From assembly GCF_005222815.1 (NCBI RefSeq), contig NZ_STGB01000006.1:124001-188000 (forward strand): DNA of 64,000 nt, in the 5' to 3' direction. Positions 32,911 through 41,137 of this stretch are shown one piece after another. Positions within the stretch are counted from its first letter, which is position 1, and each line of letters begins with the position of its first letter. This stretch comes from Roseomonas sp. AR75. Its GTDB lineage: Bacteria > Pseudomonadota > Alphaproteobacteria > Acetobacterales > Acetobacteraceae. The notes below the pieces were generated by a model that had not been told where the DNA came from, made no database searches, and worked only from the letters and a program-made list of their open reading frames with translations. Position numbers and translations under genes: made by a program.

Positions 32911-32989
32911 CCCGGCTTCCCTTTTGGCGCCTTTGCGGAGACAACAGCGGCACGGGCCGCGCTCCCCGACGGCCCGCGAGGGAACGCCC

Positions 32990-34165
32990 ATGACGCCGCG
33001 CGGCCGCCACTTCTTCGCCAATCCGGGCCCGACCAACATCCCGGACAGCATCCAGCAGGCCGTGGCCCACCACACCGTGGACTTCAACGGCCCGGACTTC
33101 CTCGCGGTCTATGATGCCTGCATCGCCGGGCTGAAGCGCGTGCTGCGCACGCAGCAGCACCTGTTCATGTACACCGGCTCCGGCCATGCCGCCTGGGAAG
33201 CGACGCTGGCCAACCTGCTGTCCCCCGACGATCCGATCCTGGTCATCGAGACGGGCTATTTTTCCGAGACCTGGGGGCGCATGGCGACGGATCTGGGGCT
33301 GCAGGTGGAGACGCTGCCCGCCGACTGGCGCCGCGGCGTGGACTACGCCTCGCTGCGCGCGGCACTGGCGGCGGACACGGCGCATCGCTTCAAGGCGGTC
33401 TGCGCGGTGCACAACGAAACCTCCACCGGCATGACGCTGGACCTCCCGCGTATCCGGGCGCTGCTGGACGAGACGAAGCACCCCGCGCTGTTCCTGGTGG
33501 ACACCATCTCCTCGCTTGGCTCGCTGGAGTATCGCCACGACGATTGGGGCGTGGATGCCGCGGTCGGCGGCAGCCAGAAGGGGCTCATGCTGCCGGTGGG
33601 CTTCAGCTTCACCGCCGTATCGGAGAAGGGGATGCGGGCGCATGAGTCCGCGCGCCTGTCCAAGCATTACTTCCACTGGAGCCGCATGCTGGAACGCCGG
33701 CATCGCAGCTTCATCGGCACGGTGCCGATCGCGCTGTTCTACGGCCTGCGCGAATCGCTGCGGCTGATCGAGGAGGAGGGCCTGGACAACGTCATCGCCC
33801 GCCACCATCGCCTGGCTGAGGCGGTTCGCCGCTGCGTGCGGCAATGGGCGGGCAATGACGGGCCGCAGCTCTTCTGCCTCTCGCCGGAGCGTGTCTCCGA
33901 TTCAGTCAGCTCGATCCTTGTGCCGGAGGGGACCGACGCGGATGCGCTGCGCCGGCGCGTCGGCAGCATGAATGTCGCGCTCGGCGGCGGTCTCGGCCGG
34001 CTTGGGGGCAAGGTCTTTCGGATCGGCCATCTCGGCGACCTGAACGAGGCGATGATCCTGGGCATCCTCGGCGCGACGGAGATCGGGCTGCGGCTGGAAC
34101 GCATGCCGCACGCCGATGGCGGCGTGGAGGCGGCGATGGGCTATCTGGCGGAGACCGCCGGCTGA
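32990..34165 (+). CDS. Class V aminotransferase (alanine/serine-glyoxylate type)
   Basis: A 391-residue PLP enzyme of the AGXT/SGAT family. It has FANPGPTNIP at the N-terminus, the small-residue FMYTGSGHAAWEA phosphate-binding region (about 60-71), VDTISSLGSLEYRHDDWGVD with Asp171 contacting the PLP ring nitrogen, and GGSQKGLM with the PLP lysine Lys197. The usual reaction is amino-group transfer to glyoxylate or pyruvate. The start is ATG 32990; an upstream in-frame start at 32924 adds an unlike extension. It lies 79 bases after the ABC permease and 7 bases before the LysR gene. Confidence 0.88.
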   Translation: MTPRGRHFFANPGPTNIPDSIQQAVAHHTVDFNGPDFLAVYDACIAGLKRVLRTQQHLFMYTGSGHAAWEATLANLLSPDDPILVIETGYFSETWGRMATDLGLQVETLPADWRRGVDYASLRAALAADTAHRFKAVCAVHNETSTGMTLDLPRIRALLDETKHPALFLVDTISSLGSLEYRHDDWGVDAAVGGSQKGLMLPVGFSFTAVSEKGMRAHESARLSKHYFHWSRMLERRHRSFIGTVPIALFYGLRESLRLIEEEGLDNVIARHHRLAEAVRRCVRQWAGNDGPQLFCLSPERVSDSVSSILVPEGTDADALRRRVGSMNVALGGGLGRLGGKVFRIGHLGDLNEAMILGILGATEIGLRLERMPHADGGVEAAMGYLAETAG

Positions 34166-34172
34166 GCACGGA

Positions 34173-35183
34173 ATGCCCCGCCGGTATCTCGACCAGCGGC
34201 TGAAGCTGCCGCTGCTGCGCGTCGCGGACGCGCTGGAAGCGCATGGCAGCCTGCTGAAGGCCGCCTCCGCGCTCGGCCTCGGCCAGCCCGCGCTGACGCG
34301 CAGCCTGCAGGAGCTGGAGGAGATCGTCGGCACGCGGCTGTTCGATCGCCATCCGCGCGGCGTGCGCCCGACCGAGGGGGGGATGGTCGTCGTGCGCCTG
34401 GCGCGCCGGGTGCTGGCCGAGCTCCGCCGCGCGGACGACGAGCTGGACGCAGTCGGCAGCGCGGAGGGCGGCAGCGTCGCCATCGGCGTGCTGCCCGTGG
34501 CCGCGGTGGGCGTGCTGCCCGGTGCGCTGATCCGGCTGAAGCAGCGCCATCCCGCCATCCAGGTGCGATTGCAGCAGGGCCGCACGGAGGAACTGCTCGC
34601 GTTGCTCGCGGCGCGCGAGGTGGAGCTGGTCGTTGGCCGCCTCTACGCGCCGCCGGTCCCCGACGGCTTCCTGCGCGAGGCGCTGTGGGAGGAGCCGATT
34701 TCCATTCTGGCGCGCGCCGACCATCCGATCCTGGCCGGCGGCAGCCCCGTGACCAAGGATGCGCTCGCCCGCCACGACCTGGTGCTGCCCACCGTGACGC
34801 AGCGCGTCGGGCAGGAGATCGAGCAGCTTCTGTCGCTGCTCGGCCTGCTGCCGGCGGCGCCGCTCCGCTCCTCCTCCTACGGTTTCATCCGGGAGATGCT
34901 GCTGGCCAGCGACAGCCTCTCGGTCATGCCGCGGCTGATGATGGCCGGCGACCTGCTGCGCGGCACGCTGCGCGTGGTGCCGTTGCCGATCCCGGCGCCG
35001 GCGCGGCCCGCGGGGCTGATCCTTCCGCCGGATGCGGCGCCGTCCCCTGCGGCCGCCGCCTTCCTTGCCTGCCTGCGCGACCACCTCGCGGAGATTTCCG
35101 CCCGCGGGCTTGCCGATATGCCGAACAGTGATACCAAGCCGGCAAGAAGCGATAAGACTCGGCAGCGTGCCCGGCCTAGGTAG
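34173..35183 (+). CDS. LysR-family regulator, PcaQ/GbpR-like
   Basis: A 336-residue LysR regulator. The N-terminal helix-turn-helix (about 10-65) reads YLDQRLKLPLLRVADALEAHGS, then ALGLGQPALTRSLQELEEIVG and RLFDRHPRGVRPTEGG. These phrases are characteristic of PcaQ and galactose-binding-protein-regulator members, which control aromatic acid pathways. The C-terminal two-lobe effector domain is complete. It directly precedes, on the same strand, the meta-cleavage genes (24-base gap), so it likely regulates them with a pathway intermediate as inducer. ATG 34173 was preferred over 34116. Confidence 0.88.
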   Translation: MPRRYLDQRLKLPLLRVADALEAHGSLLKAASALGLGQPALTRSLQELEEIVGTRLFDRHPRGVRPTEGGMVVVRLARRVLAELRRADDELDAVGSAEGGSVAIGVLPVAAVGVLPGALIRLKQRHPAIQVRLQQGRTEELLALLAAREVELVVGRLYAPPVPDGFLREALWEEPISILARADHPILAGGSPVTKDALARHDLVLPTVTQRVGQEIEQLLSLLGLLPAAPLRSSSYGFIREMLLASDSLSVMPRLMMAGDLLRGTLRVVPLPIPAPARPAGLILPPDAAPSPAAAAFLACLRDHLAEISARGLADMPNSDTKPARSDKTRQRARPR

Positions 35184-35207
35184 CGCGACAGGATGGAGGA
35201 GCGCGGC

Positions 35208-36176
35208 ATGCAGGGCGAGGAGCCTGTCTGGGACATCGCCCATCTCGGGCATGTCGAGCTGCTGACGCCGAAGCCGGAGGAAAGCCTGCGCTTCTTCCGC
35301 GACGTCATGGGCATGACGGTCAGCGGCGAGAAGGGCGACAGCGTCTTCCTGCGCGGCTGGGACGATTACGAGCGCTATTCGTTGCAGCTCACCGCCTCGC
35401 ACACCTCCGGCCTCGGCCACGCCGCCTTCCGCACCCGCAGCGCGCAGGCGCTGGAACGTCGCCTCGCCGCGTTGCGCGCCGATGGCTGCGAGGCGACGCG
35501 CCACGACGACAGCTTCGGCCATGGCGAGAGCTTCCGTTTCCGCGATCCGGACGGCCATGTCTTCGAGCTCTATTGGGAAACGGCGTGGTACGAAGCGCCG
35601 GCGGATCGCCGCCCCGCGCTGAAGAACCAGGCGGAACGCTATCCCGCGCGCGGCGTGAATGTCCGTCGGCTCGATCACTTCAATTGCCTGGCCGTGGATG
35701 TCCGCGCCTGCCGCGAATTCCTCCAGCGCACCCTCGGCCTGCGCTGCACGGAGCGCATCGAGCTCGACAGCGGGGAGGAAGCCGGGATGTGGCTGGCCTC
35801 CAACAACAAATCCTACGACCTCGCCTTCACCAAGGAAGCGCATGGCGTGCCCGGCCGCTTCCACCACGTCACCTTCGCGCTCGACAGCCGCGAGGCGATC
35901 CTGCAAGCCGCCGACGCCTTCCTCGAGGCCGGCGTCTTCATCGAGACCGGGCCGCACAAGCACGCCGTGCAGCAGACCTTCTTCCTGTATGTGTGGGAGC
36001 CCGGCGGCAACCGCGTGGAGGTCGCGCATGCCGGCGCGCGGCTGATCCTCGCGCCGGACTGGAAGACCATCACCTGGACCGAGACCGAGCGGAAGAAGGG
36101 CCAGGCCTGGGGCCTGAAGACCATCGAGAGTTTCCATACGCACGGCACGCCGCCGCTGCCCGACAGCAAGAGGTAG
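35208..36176 (+). CDS. Type I extradiol (catechol 2,3-dioxygenase-like) ring-cleavage enzyme
   Basis: A 322-residue two-domain VOC dioxygenase that would open a catechol ring next to the hydroxyls using Fe(II) and O2. The iron ligands line up with XylE: His157 (RRLDHFNCLAVDV), His220 (GRFHHVTFALD) and Glu271 (PGGNRVEVAHAG). The N-terminal domain repeats the fold (HLGHVELLTPKPEESLRFF, FRDPDGHVFELYWE). ATG 35208 has GGAGG 8 bases upstream; ATG 35193 is possible. Its neighbours are enzymes of the protocatechuate/gallate 4,5-cleavage route, which normally uses the unrelated LigAB dioxygenase, so its substrate may be a carboxylated or substituted catechol. Confidence 0.85.
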   Translation: MQGEEPVWDIAHLGHVELLTPKPEESLRFFRDVMGMTVSGEKGDSVFLRGWDDYERYSLQLTASHTSGLGHAAFRTRSAQALERRLAALRADGCEATRHDDSFGHGESFRFRDPDGHVFELYWETAWYEAPADRRPALKNQAERYPARGVNVRRLDHFNCLAVDVRACREFLQRTLGLRCTERIELDSGEEAGMWLASNNKSYDLAFTKEAHGVPGRFHHVTFALDSREAILQAADAFLEAGVFIETGPHKHAVQQTFFLYVWEPGGNRVEVAHAGARLILAPDWKTITWTETERKKGQAWGLKTIESFHTHGTPPLPDSKR

Positions 36177-36902
36177 ATGAAGATGCCCGCGAACACTGCA
36201 CTCGTCGTCAGCGCGCATTCCGCCGATTTCGTCTGGCGCGCCGGCGGCGCCATCGCGCTGCACGCCGCGAAGGGCTACGAGGTCACCGTGATCTGCCTGA
36301 GCTACGGCGAGCGTGGCGAGAGCGCGAAGCTCTGGCGTCAGCCCGGCATGAGGATGGATCGCGTGAAGCAGGGACGCGAGGCGGAGGCGAAGCGCGCGGC
36401 GCAGGTGCTGGGCGTGCACGACATCCAGTTCTGGGACCTCGGCGACTATCCCATCAACCTGACCAGCGAAGCCTTCTTCCGCCTGGTGGACGTGTTCCGC
36501 GCGATCCACCCGAAGTTCATGCTGACCCATTCGGAGAAGGACATCTACAACCACGACCATCCCGCGGTGACCGCCTGGGCGCAGAACGCGCGCATCACCG
36601 CGCAGGCGCATGGCCACAACCCGCACCAGAAGGTGTTGGGCGCGCCGCCGGTCTTCCTGTTCGAGCCGCACCAGCCCGAGCAGTGCGACTGGAAGCCGGA
36701 TGTGCTGCTGGGCATCGACAGCGCATGGGAGAAGAAGCGCGCGGCCATCGAGTGCATGGAAGGCCAGGAGCATCTGTGGGAGTACTACACTCGCGTCGCC
36801 CTGCAGCGCGGCGCGCAGGCGGCGCGCAACTCCGAGAAGAAGATCACCTATGGCGAGGGCTACCAGGCGGTGTTCCCGCATGTGGTGGAGACGCTGGCGT
36901 GA
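36177..36902 (+). CDS. galB: 4-oxalomesaconate hydratase, GalB type (PIG-L family)
   Basis: A 241-residue zinc-dependent PIG-L/LmbE-fold protein. The N-terminal VVSAHSADFVWRAGGAIALHA with His14 and Asp17, the phrase CLSYGERGESAKLW, and YNHDHPAVT as the later metal motif match GalB, the hydratase of gallate degradation that converts 4-oxalomesaconate to 4-carboxy-4-hydroxy-2-oxoadipate. The next step enzyme, the LigK-type aldolase, is two genes downstream. ATG 36177 directly follows the dioxygenase stop; ATG 36183 is better spaced from AAGAGG (36168-36173) and may be the true start. Confidence 0.85.
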   Translation: MKMPANTALVVSAHSADFVWRAGGAIALHAAKGYEVTVICLSYGERGESAKLWRQPGMRMDRVKQGREAEAKRAAQVLGVHDIQFWDLGDYPINLTSEAFFRLVDVFRAIHPKFMLTHSEKDIYNHDHPAVTAWAQNARITAQAHGHNPHQKVLGAPPVFLFEPHQPEQCDWKPDVLLGIDSAWEKKRAAIECMEGQEHLWEYYTRVALQRGAQAARNSEKKITYGEGYQAVFPHVVETLA

Positions 36903-37717
36903 GCTTCCGGGTACCTCCGCGCCGCGCCGGCTTCGTGGACAGGCCCGATGGCGCGCGCATCGCCTATGAGGTCACGGGCGAAGGCCCGGCCATCGTCTTC
37001 GCGCATGGCCTGGGCGGCAACCTGATGTCCTGGTGGCAGCAGGTGGCGCATTTCGCGCCGCGCCACACCTGCGTGGCCTTCTCGCATCGCGGCTTCTTTC
37101 CGTCCGTCGCGCCCGCGGGAGGTCCCGATCCTGCCGAATACGCGGGTGACCTGGCGGCGCTGGTGGATGCGCTGGACCTCGGCGACATCCGCATCGTCTG
37201 CCAGTCCATGGGCGGCTGGACCGGCGTGGAATACGCACTGCTGCGCCCGGGCCGCGTGAAGGCGCTGGTGCTGGGGGCCACGATCGGCTCGCTCGATCCG
37301 CGCCAGGCGCCGGGCGGCGCGCCAACGCATGACGCGGCGGCGGCGCGGGCGGAGCTGGTGGCGCGCGGCATCAACCCCGCCGCAGGCGCGCGCATGGCGG
37401 AGGAGCAGCCGGCGCTGCACCACCTCTACAACCACATCTACGGTCTGAGCCAGGGCTTCGACCGGGAAGCGGTGCGCGCGAAGCTTCATGCCGGCCGCAA
37501 TCGCGCACCGGCGAGCTTTGCCGCGGCGCAGACGCCGGTTCTGTTCCTGCCGAGCGAGGAGGATGTGGTGCTGCCCTATTCGGGCGCTGCCATGGCCGCG
37601 GCCGTGCCGGGCGCGCGTGCCGTGACGCTGCGCCGCGCTGGCCACTCCGGCCATTTCGAGCGCGCGGCGGAGTTCAACGCGATCGTCGAGACCTTCTTCC
37701 GCGAGGTCGGCGCATGA
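36899..37717 (+). CDS. Alpha/beta hydrolase
   Basis: A 272-residue alpha/beta-hydrolase with GTG start at 36899 overlapping the galB stop (GTGA). The oxyanion segment AHGLGGNLMSWW, nucleophile elbow CQSMGGW (Ser103), acid in LPSEEDVVLP and catalytic His in RRAGHSGHF are all present. In meta-cleavage pathways such enzymes hydrolyse ring-fission products or lactones. Here it sits between galB and ligK, so it may open a lactone or remove an ester or acyl group from the aromatic substrate. The exact reaction is unknown. Confidence 0.85.
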   Translation: MSFRVPPRRAGFVDRPDGARIAYEVTGEGPAIVFAHGLGGNLMSWWQQVAHFAPRHTCVAFSHRGFFPSVAPAGGPDPAEYAGDLAALVDALDLGDIRIVCQSMGGWTGVEYALLRPGRVKALVLGATIGSLDPRQAPGGAPTHDAAAARAELVARGINPAAGARMAEEQPALHHLYNHIYGLSQGFDREAVRAKLHAGRNRAPASFAAAQTPVLFLPSEEDVVLPYSGAAMAAAVPGARAVTLRRAGHSGHFERAAEFNAIVETFFREVGA

Positions 37718-38397
37718 GTGTCGTCAGGCGCAACCCGCCCCGCGTGGCGCCGGAGCTCGCGGCGCAGTTCGCGCCCTATGGCGTCGCCACGATCCATGAG
37801 GCGCAGGGCCGCAAGGGCCTGCTGCAATCGCACATGCGCCCGATCTATCCGCGCGCACGCGCCATCGGCACGGCGGTGACCGTTTCCATCCCGCCAGCCG
37901 ACAACTGGATGATCCATGTCGCGGTGGAGCAGTGCCGCGAAGGCGACATCCTGGTGGTCGCGCCGACCTCGCCCTCGGACGCCGGCTATTTCGGCGAGCT
38001 TCTGGCCTGCTCGCTGGCCGCCCGCGGCGTCGTCGGCCTGGTGATCGAGGCCGGCTGCCGCGACGTCGCGGCGCTGCACGACATGAACTTCCCGGTCTGG
38101 TCCAAGGCGGTCTCCGCCCAGGGCACGGTGAAGGAGACGCTCGGCAGCGTGAATGTGCCGGTCGTGATCGCCGGGCAGTCCGTGCATCCCGGCGACCTCG
38201 TCATCGGCGACGATGACGGCGTGGTGGTAGTGAAGCGCGGCGAGGCCGAGGCGGTGCTGAAGGCCAGCGCCGCGCGCGAGGCGAAGGAGAATGCGACGCG
38301 CGCGCGCCTCAAGGCCGGTGAGCTCGGCCTCGACATCTACGGCATGCGGGATGCGCTTGCGAAGAAGGGACTGCGCTACGAGGACCACGATGCCTGA
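37714..38397 (+). CDS. ligK: 4-carboxy-4-hydroxy-2-oxoadipate / HMG aldolase (LigK, RraA fold)
   Basis: A 227-residue class II pyruvate aldolase of the RraA-like fold. It splits 4-carboxy-4-hydroxy-2-oxoadipate into pyruvate and oxaloacetate at the end of the 4,5-cleavage pathway. The family signature GELLACSLAARGVVGLVIEAGCRD (residues 94-117) contains Arg116 and Asp117, which bind substrate and the divalent metal. The start overlaps the hydrolase stop (ATGA), and the next gene overlaps its end. Its presence with galB and ligI fixes the pathway identity better than any single gene. Confidence 0.9.
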   Translation: MSVVRRNPPRVAPELAAQFAPYGVATIHEAQGRKGLLQSHMRPIYPRARAIGTAVTVSIPPADNWMIHVAVEQCREGDILVVAPTSPSDAGYFGELLACSLAARGVVGLVIEAGCRDVAALHDMNFPVWSKAVSAQGTVKETLGSVNVPVVIAGQSVHPGDLVIGDDDGVVVVKRGEAEAVLKASAAREAKENATRARLKAGELGLDIYGMRDALAKKGLRYEDHDA

Positions 38398-39253
38398 TCC
38401 CGTGACGCTGCGCGCCGCCATCGGCCGCTATCCGCACACCGAGGCGATCCTGTCGGGCGCCATTGCCTCGCCGACCGTCAAGCTGGACTGCGTGGACCTG
38501 CCGGTGCCGAGCCGCGCCTTCGCGCCGATGGTTCGGGAAGCGCGCTACGACGTCAGCGAGATGGCGATCGCCACCTTCCTGATGGCGAAGGCCTGGGGCA
38601 AGCCGCTGGTTCTGCTGCCCGTCACGCTCGCCGCCCGCTTTCAGGAGGGTGCGCTGCTCTGCCGCAAGGATGGGCCCGTGCAGCGGCCGGAAGACCTGGC
38701 GGGCAAGCGCGTCGGCGTGCGTGCCTACAGCCAGACCACGGGCCTGTGGCTGCGCGGCGTGCTGGCGGAACGGCACGGCGTCGCGTCGGACTCCGTGCGC
38801 TGGGTCACCTTCGAGGACGCGCATGTCGCCGAATACAGCGACCCACCCTTCGTGCAGCGCGCGCCGAAGGGATCGGACCTGCTTTCGATGCTGAAGGCGG
38901 GCGAGCTCGACGCCGCCATCTTCGGCAACGACACGCCGAGCGACCCGGCCCTGCGCACCGTCTTCCCCGATGTCGCCGCGGCGGGCGCCGCCTTCCAGGC
39001 GCAGCACGGCTTCGTGCCGGTGAACCACCTGGTCTGCGTGCGGCAGGACATCGCCGAGCAGCATCCGGCGATCGTGGCGGAGGTCGCGCGCATGCTGTGC
39101 AGCGCCACGGCGGGTACGTCGCTGCCGCAGGGCCGCGGTGCTCTGCGGCCGGCCATTGCGCTGGCCATCGAATACTGCGCCGAGCAGGGCCTGCTGCCGC
39201 GCAGGCTGACCTTGGAAGACGCCTGGGCCGGGCTGCCGCCCGGGATCGGCTGA
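38390..39253 (+). CDS. 4,5-dihydroxyphthalate decarboxylase-like (PBP2-fold) protein
   Basis: A 287-residue cytoplasmic-looking protein (no signal peptide) with the type 2 periplasmic-binding-protein fold of the Pht5/DHP decarboxylase and NMT1-like group. Recognisable are VREARYDVSEMAIATFLMAKAWG, GKRVGVRAYSQTTGLWLRGVLAERHGV and VPVNHLVCVRQDI. Pht5 decarboxylates 4,5-dihydroxyphthalate to protocatechuate, but many relatives act on other aromatic acids or have no known activity. It overlaps ligK by 8 bases, so it is a core operon member. A second paralogue-like gene is at 52948-53901. Confidence 0.72.
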   Translation: MPDPVTLRAAIGRYPHTEAILSGAIASPTVKLDCVDLPVPSRAFAPMVREARYDVSEMAIATFLMAKAWGKPLVLLPVTLAARFQEGALLCRKDGPVQRPEDLAGKRVGVRAYSQTTGLWLRGVLAERHGVASDSVRWVTFEDAHVAEYSDPPFVQRAPKGSDLLSMLKAGELDAAIFGNDTPSDPALRTVFPDVAAAGAAFQAQHGFVPVNHLVCVRQDIAEQHPAIVAEVARMLCSATAGTSLPQGRGALRPAIALAIEYCAEQGLLPRRLTLEDAWAGLPPGIG

Positions 39254-39287
39254 AGTCGTATTTCATTCAGCAGGGAGGAAGAACACC

Positions 39288-40253
39288 ATGTCCCGCATCA
39301 CCCGCCGCGCGACTCTCGCCGCGGCGCTCACGCTGCCCGTTGCCGCGCGTGCGCAGACCTTCAACCGCCCGATCCGCATCATCGTGCCCTTCGGCACCGG
39401 CGGCGTCGCGGACCTGACGGCGCGCGCCGTCGCGCAGAACATCCAGCCGATCCTCGGCCAACCCGTGGTGGTGGAGAACCGGCCGGGCGCCGGCGGCATC
39501 GTCGCCGCGCAGGCGCTGATGCAGGCGCCGGCGGATGGCCACACGCTGATGGTGGCCAGCAACGGCACCGCGATCAGCGCCAGCCTGTTCCGCAACATGC
39601 CGCTCGATCCGCCGAAGGACCTGGCGCCGATCGTGATCATGGGCGCCTTCCCCATCGCGATCGTCGTGAAGCCGGATTCGCCGATCAAGGACGTGGCGGA
39701 CCTCGTCGCCCGCATGAAGGCGGAGCCGGGCAAGCTGAACATCGGCACCATCACCCGCGGCAGCACCCAGAACCTCTCGGCGGAGCTGTTCAAGATCCGC
39801 ACCGGGACCCAGGCGGAGACGGTGGTGTTCCCGCAGACGCCGCAGCTCGTCACTGCGCTGCTGCGCGGCGACGTGGACGCCGCCTTCGAGATCACCGGCC
39901 CGATCTTCGGCCAGATCCAGTCCGGCGCGATCCGCGTGCTGGGCGTGACCTCGGCCGAGCGGGCGGCGAATTTGCCGAACGTGCCCACGCTGCAGCAGCA
40001 GGGCGTGCCGGACTACGATGTCTCCTCCTGGAATGCGCTGGTCGCGCGCGCCGGAACGCCGGCCGAGGCGATCACCGCGATCAACCGCGCGGTGAACGAG
40101 GCGCTGGTCAAGCCCGAGCTGCGCAACGCGCTGACCGCGGTGGGCGTGGAGCCGCGCGGGGGAACGCCGGCGCAGATGGGCGCCCTGCTCGCGGCCGACA
40201 CGGCGCGCTGGGCCGAGGTGATTCAGAAGGCGGGGATCGCGCAGCAGGGATGA
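39288..40253 (+). CDS. Bug-type tripartite tricarboxylate transporter receptor
   Basis: A 321-residue periplasmic receptor with a signal peptide (ITRRATLAAALTLPVAARAQ). It shows FNRPIRIIVPFGTGGVADLTARA, GQPVVVENRPGAGGIVAAQAL, APADGHTLMVASNGT and the late segment GTPAEAITAINRAVNEAL. It lies inside the meta-cleavage operon and overlaps ligI (ATGA), so it probably binds the aromatic or dicarboxylic substrate of this pathway. No TctA/TctB genes are nearby. The sequence differs clearly from the receptors at 20716 and 56549. Confidence 0.9.
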   Translation: MSRITRRATLAAALTLPVAARAQTFNRPIRIIVPFGTGGVADLTARAVAQNIQPILGQPVVVENRPGAGGIVAAQALMQAPADGHTLMVASNGTAISASLFRNMPLDPPKDLAPIVIMGAFPIAIVVKPDSPIKDVADLVARMKAEPGKLNIGTITRGSTQNLSAELFKIRTGTQAETVVFPQTPQLVTALLRGDVDAAFEITGPIFGQIQSGAIRVLGVTSAERAANLPNVPTLQQQGVPDYDVSSWNALVARAGTPAEAITAINRAVNEALVKPELRNALTAVGVEPRGGTPAQMGALLAADTARWAEVIQKAGIAQQG

Positions 40254-41134
40254 GCAACACGCGCCAGATACCGACCTGCAAGGGGCCGGACCCGGATACG
40301 AAGACGCCGCGCTACCGGCCGCCGCCAGGCGCCTGCGATACGCATTGCCACATCTTCGGCCCGGGCGACGTGTTTCCCTACGCGCCCGACCGCGCCTACA
40401 CGCCGCCCGACAACGGCTACGAGAACCTGGTGCGGCTGCACCGCATCCTCGGCATCTCCCGCGCCGTGATCGTGCATGCCTCCTGCCACGGCAGCGACAT
40501 GACGGTGACGCTGGACGGCATCGCGCGCTCCGGCGGCACGATGCGCGGCGTGGCGGTGGTGGATCCCGGCGTCACCGATGCCGAACTCGCGCGGCTGCAT
40601 GCGGGCGGCATCCGCGGCGTGCGCTTCAACTTCGTCAAGCATCTCGGCGGCATGCCGGACATGGCGTTCTTCCAGCGCGTGCTGGCGCAGGTGGAGCCGA
40701 TGGGCTGGCATGTGGTGCTGCACCTGGACGCGCAGGACATCGTGCCGCTCGCGCCGGTGATCTCCGCGATCCGCATCCCCTTCGTCATCGACCATATGGC
40801 GCGCGTGAAGGCGAAGGACGGCGTGGATCAGCCGGCCTTCGCGCAGCTGCGCACGCTGATGCAGAACCCGCTGGCCTGGGTGAAGATCTGCGGCGCGGAG
40901 CGCATCAGCTCCACCGGCGCGCCGTTCCGCGATGCGCTGCCCTTCATCCGCACGCTGGCCGGCGATGCGCCGGACCGTCTGCTGTGGGGCACGGACTGGC
41001 CGCACCCGAACATTTCCGGCGACATGCCGAACGACGGCGACCTGGTGGACCTGCTGGCCGAGGCGATCGCCGACGAGGCGCTGCGCCAGAAGGTGCTGGT
41101 GGACAATCCGACGCGGCTGTACTGGGCGGACTGA
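40250..41134 (+). CDS. ligI: 2-pyrone-4,6-dicarboxylate hydrolase (LigI-like amidohydrolase)
   Basis: A 294-residue TIM-barrel amidohydrolase of the COG3618 group. ACDTHCHIFGPGD supplies His32 and His34, VIDHMARVKAKDG a barrel His, and LLWGTDWPHPNISGDMPNDGD the catalytic Asp near the C-terminus; this set matches LigI. LigI opens 2-pyrone-4,6-dicarboxylate to 4-oxalomesaconate, the substrate of GalB upstream. A pyrone intermediate is normally made by LigC-type dehydrogenases or by gallate cleavage, neither of which is obvious here. The gene ends 3 bases before a convergent transporter gene. Confidence 0.85.
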   Translation: MSNTRQIPTCKGPDPDTKTPRYRPPPGACDTHCHIFGPGDVFPYAPDRAYTPPDNGYENLVRLHRILGISRAVIVHASCHGSDMTVTLDGIARSGGTMRGVAVVDPGVTDAELARLHAGGIRGVRFNFVKHLGGMPDMAFFQRVLAQVEPMGWHVVLHLDAQDIVPLAPVISAIRIPFVIDHMARVKAKDGVDQPAFAQLRTLMQNPLAWVKICGAERISSTGAPFRDALPFIRTLAGDAPDRLLWGTDWPHPNISGDMPNDGDLVDLLAEAIADEALRQKVLVDNPTRLYWAD

Positions 41135-41137
41135 AAC

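Noticed and set aside
33906..36881. A long minus-strand open frame opposite LysR, the dioxygenase and galB
   Set aside because: All three plus-strand genes have intact family motifs; the antisense product has none.
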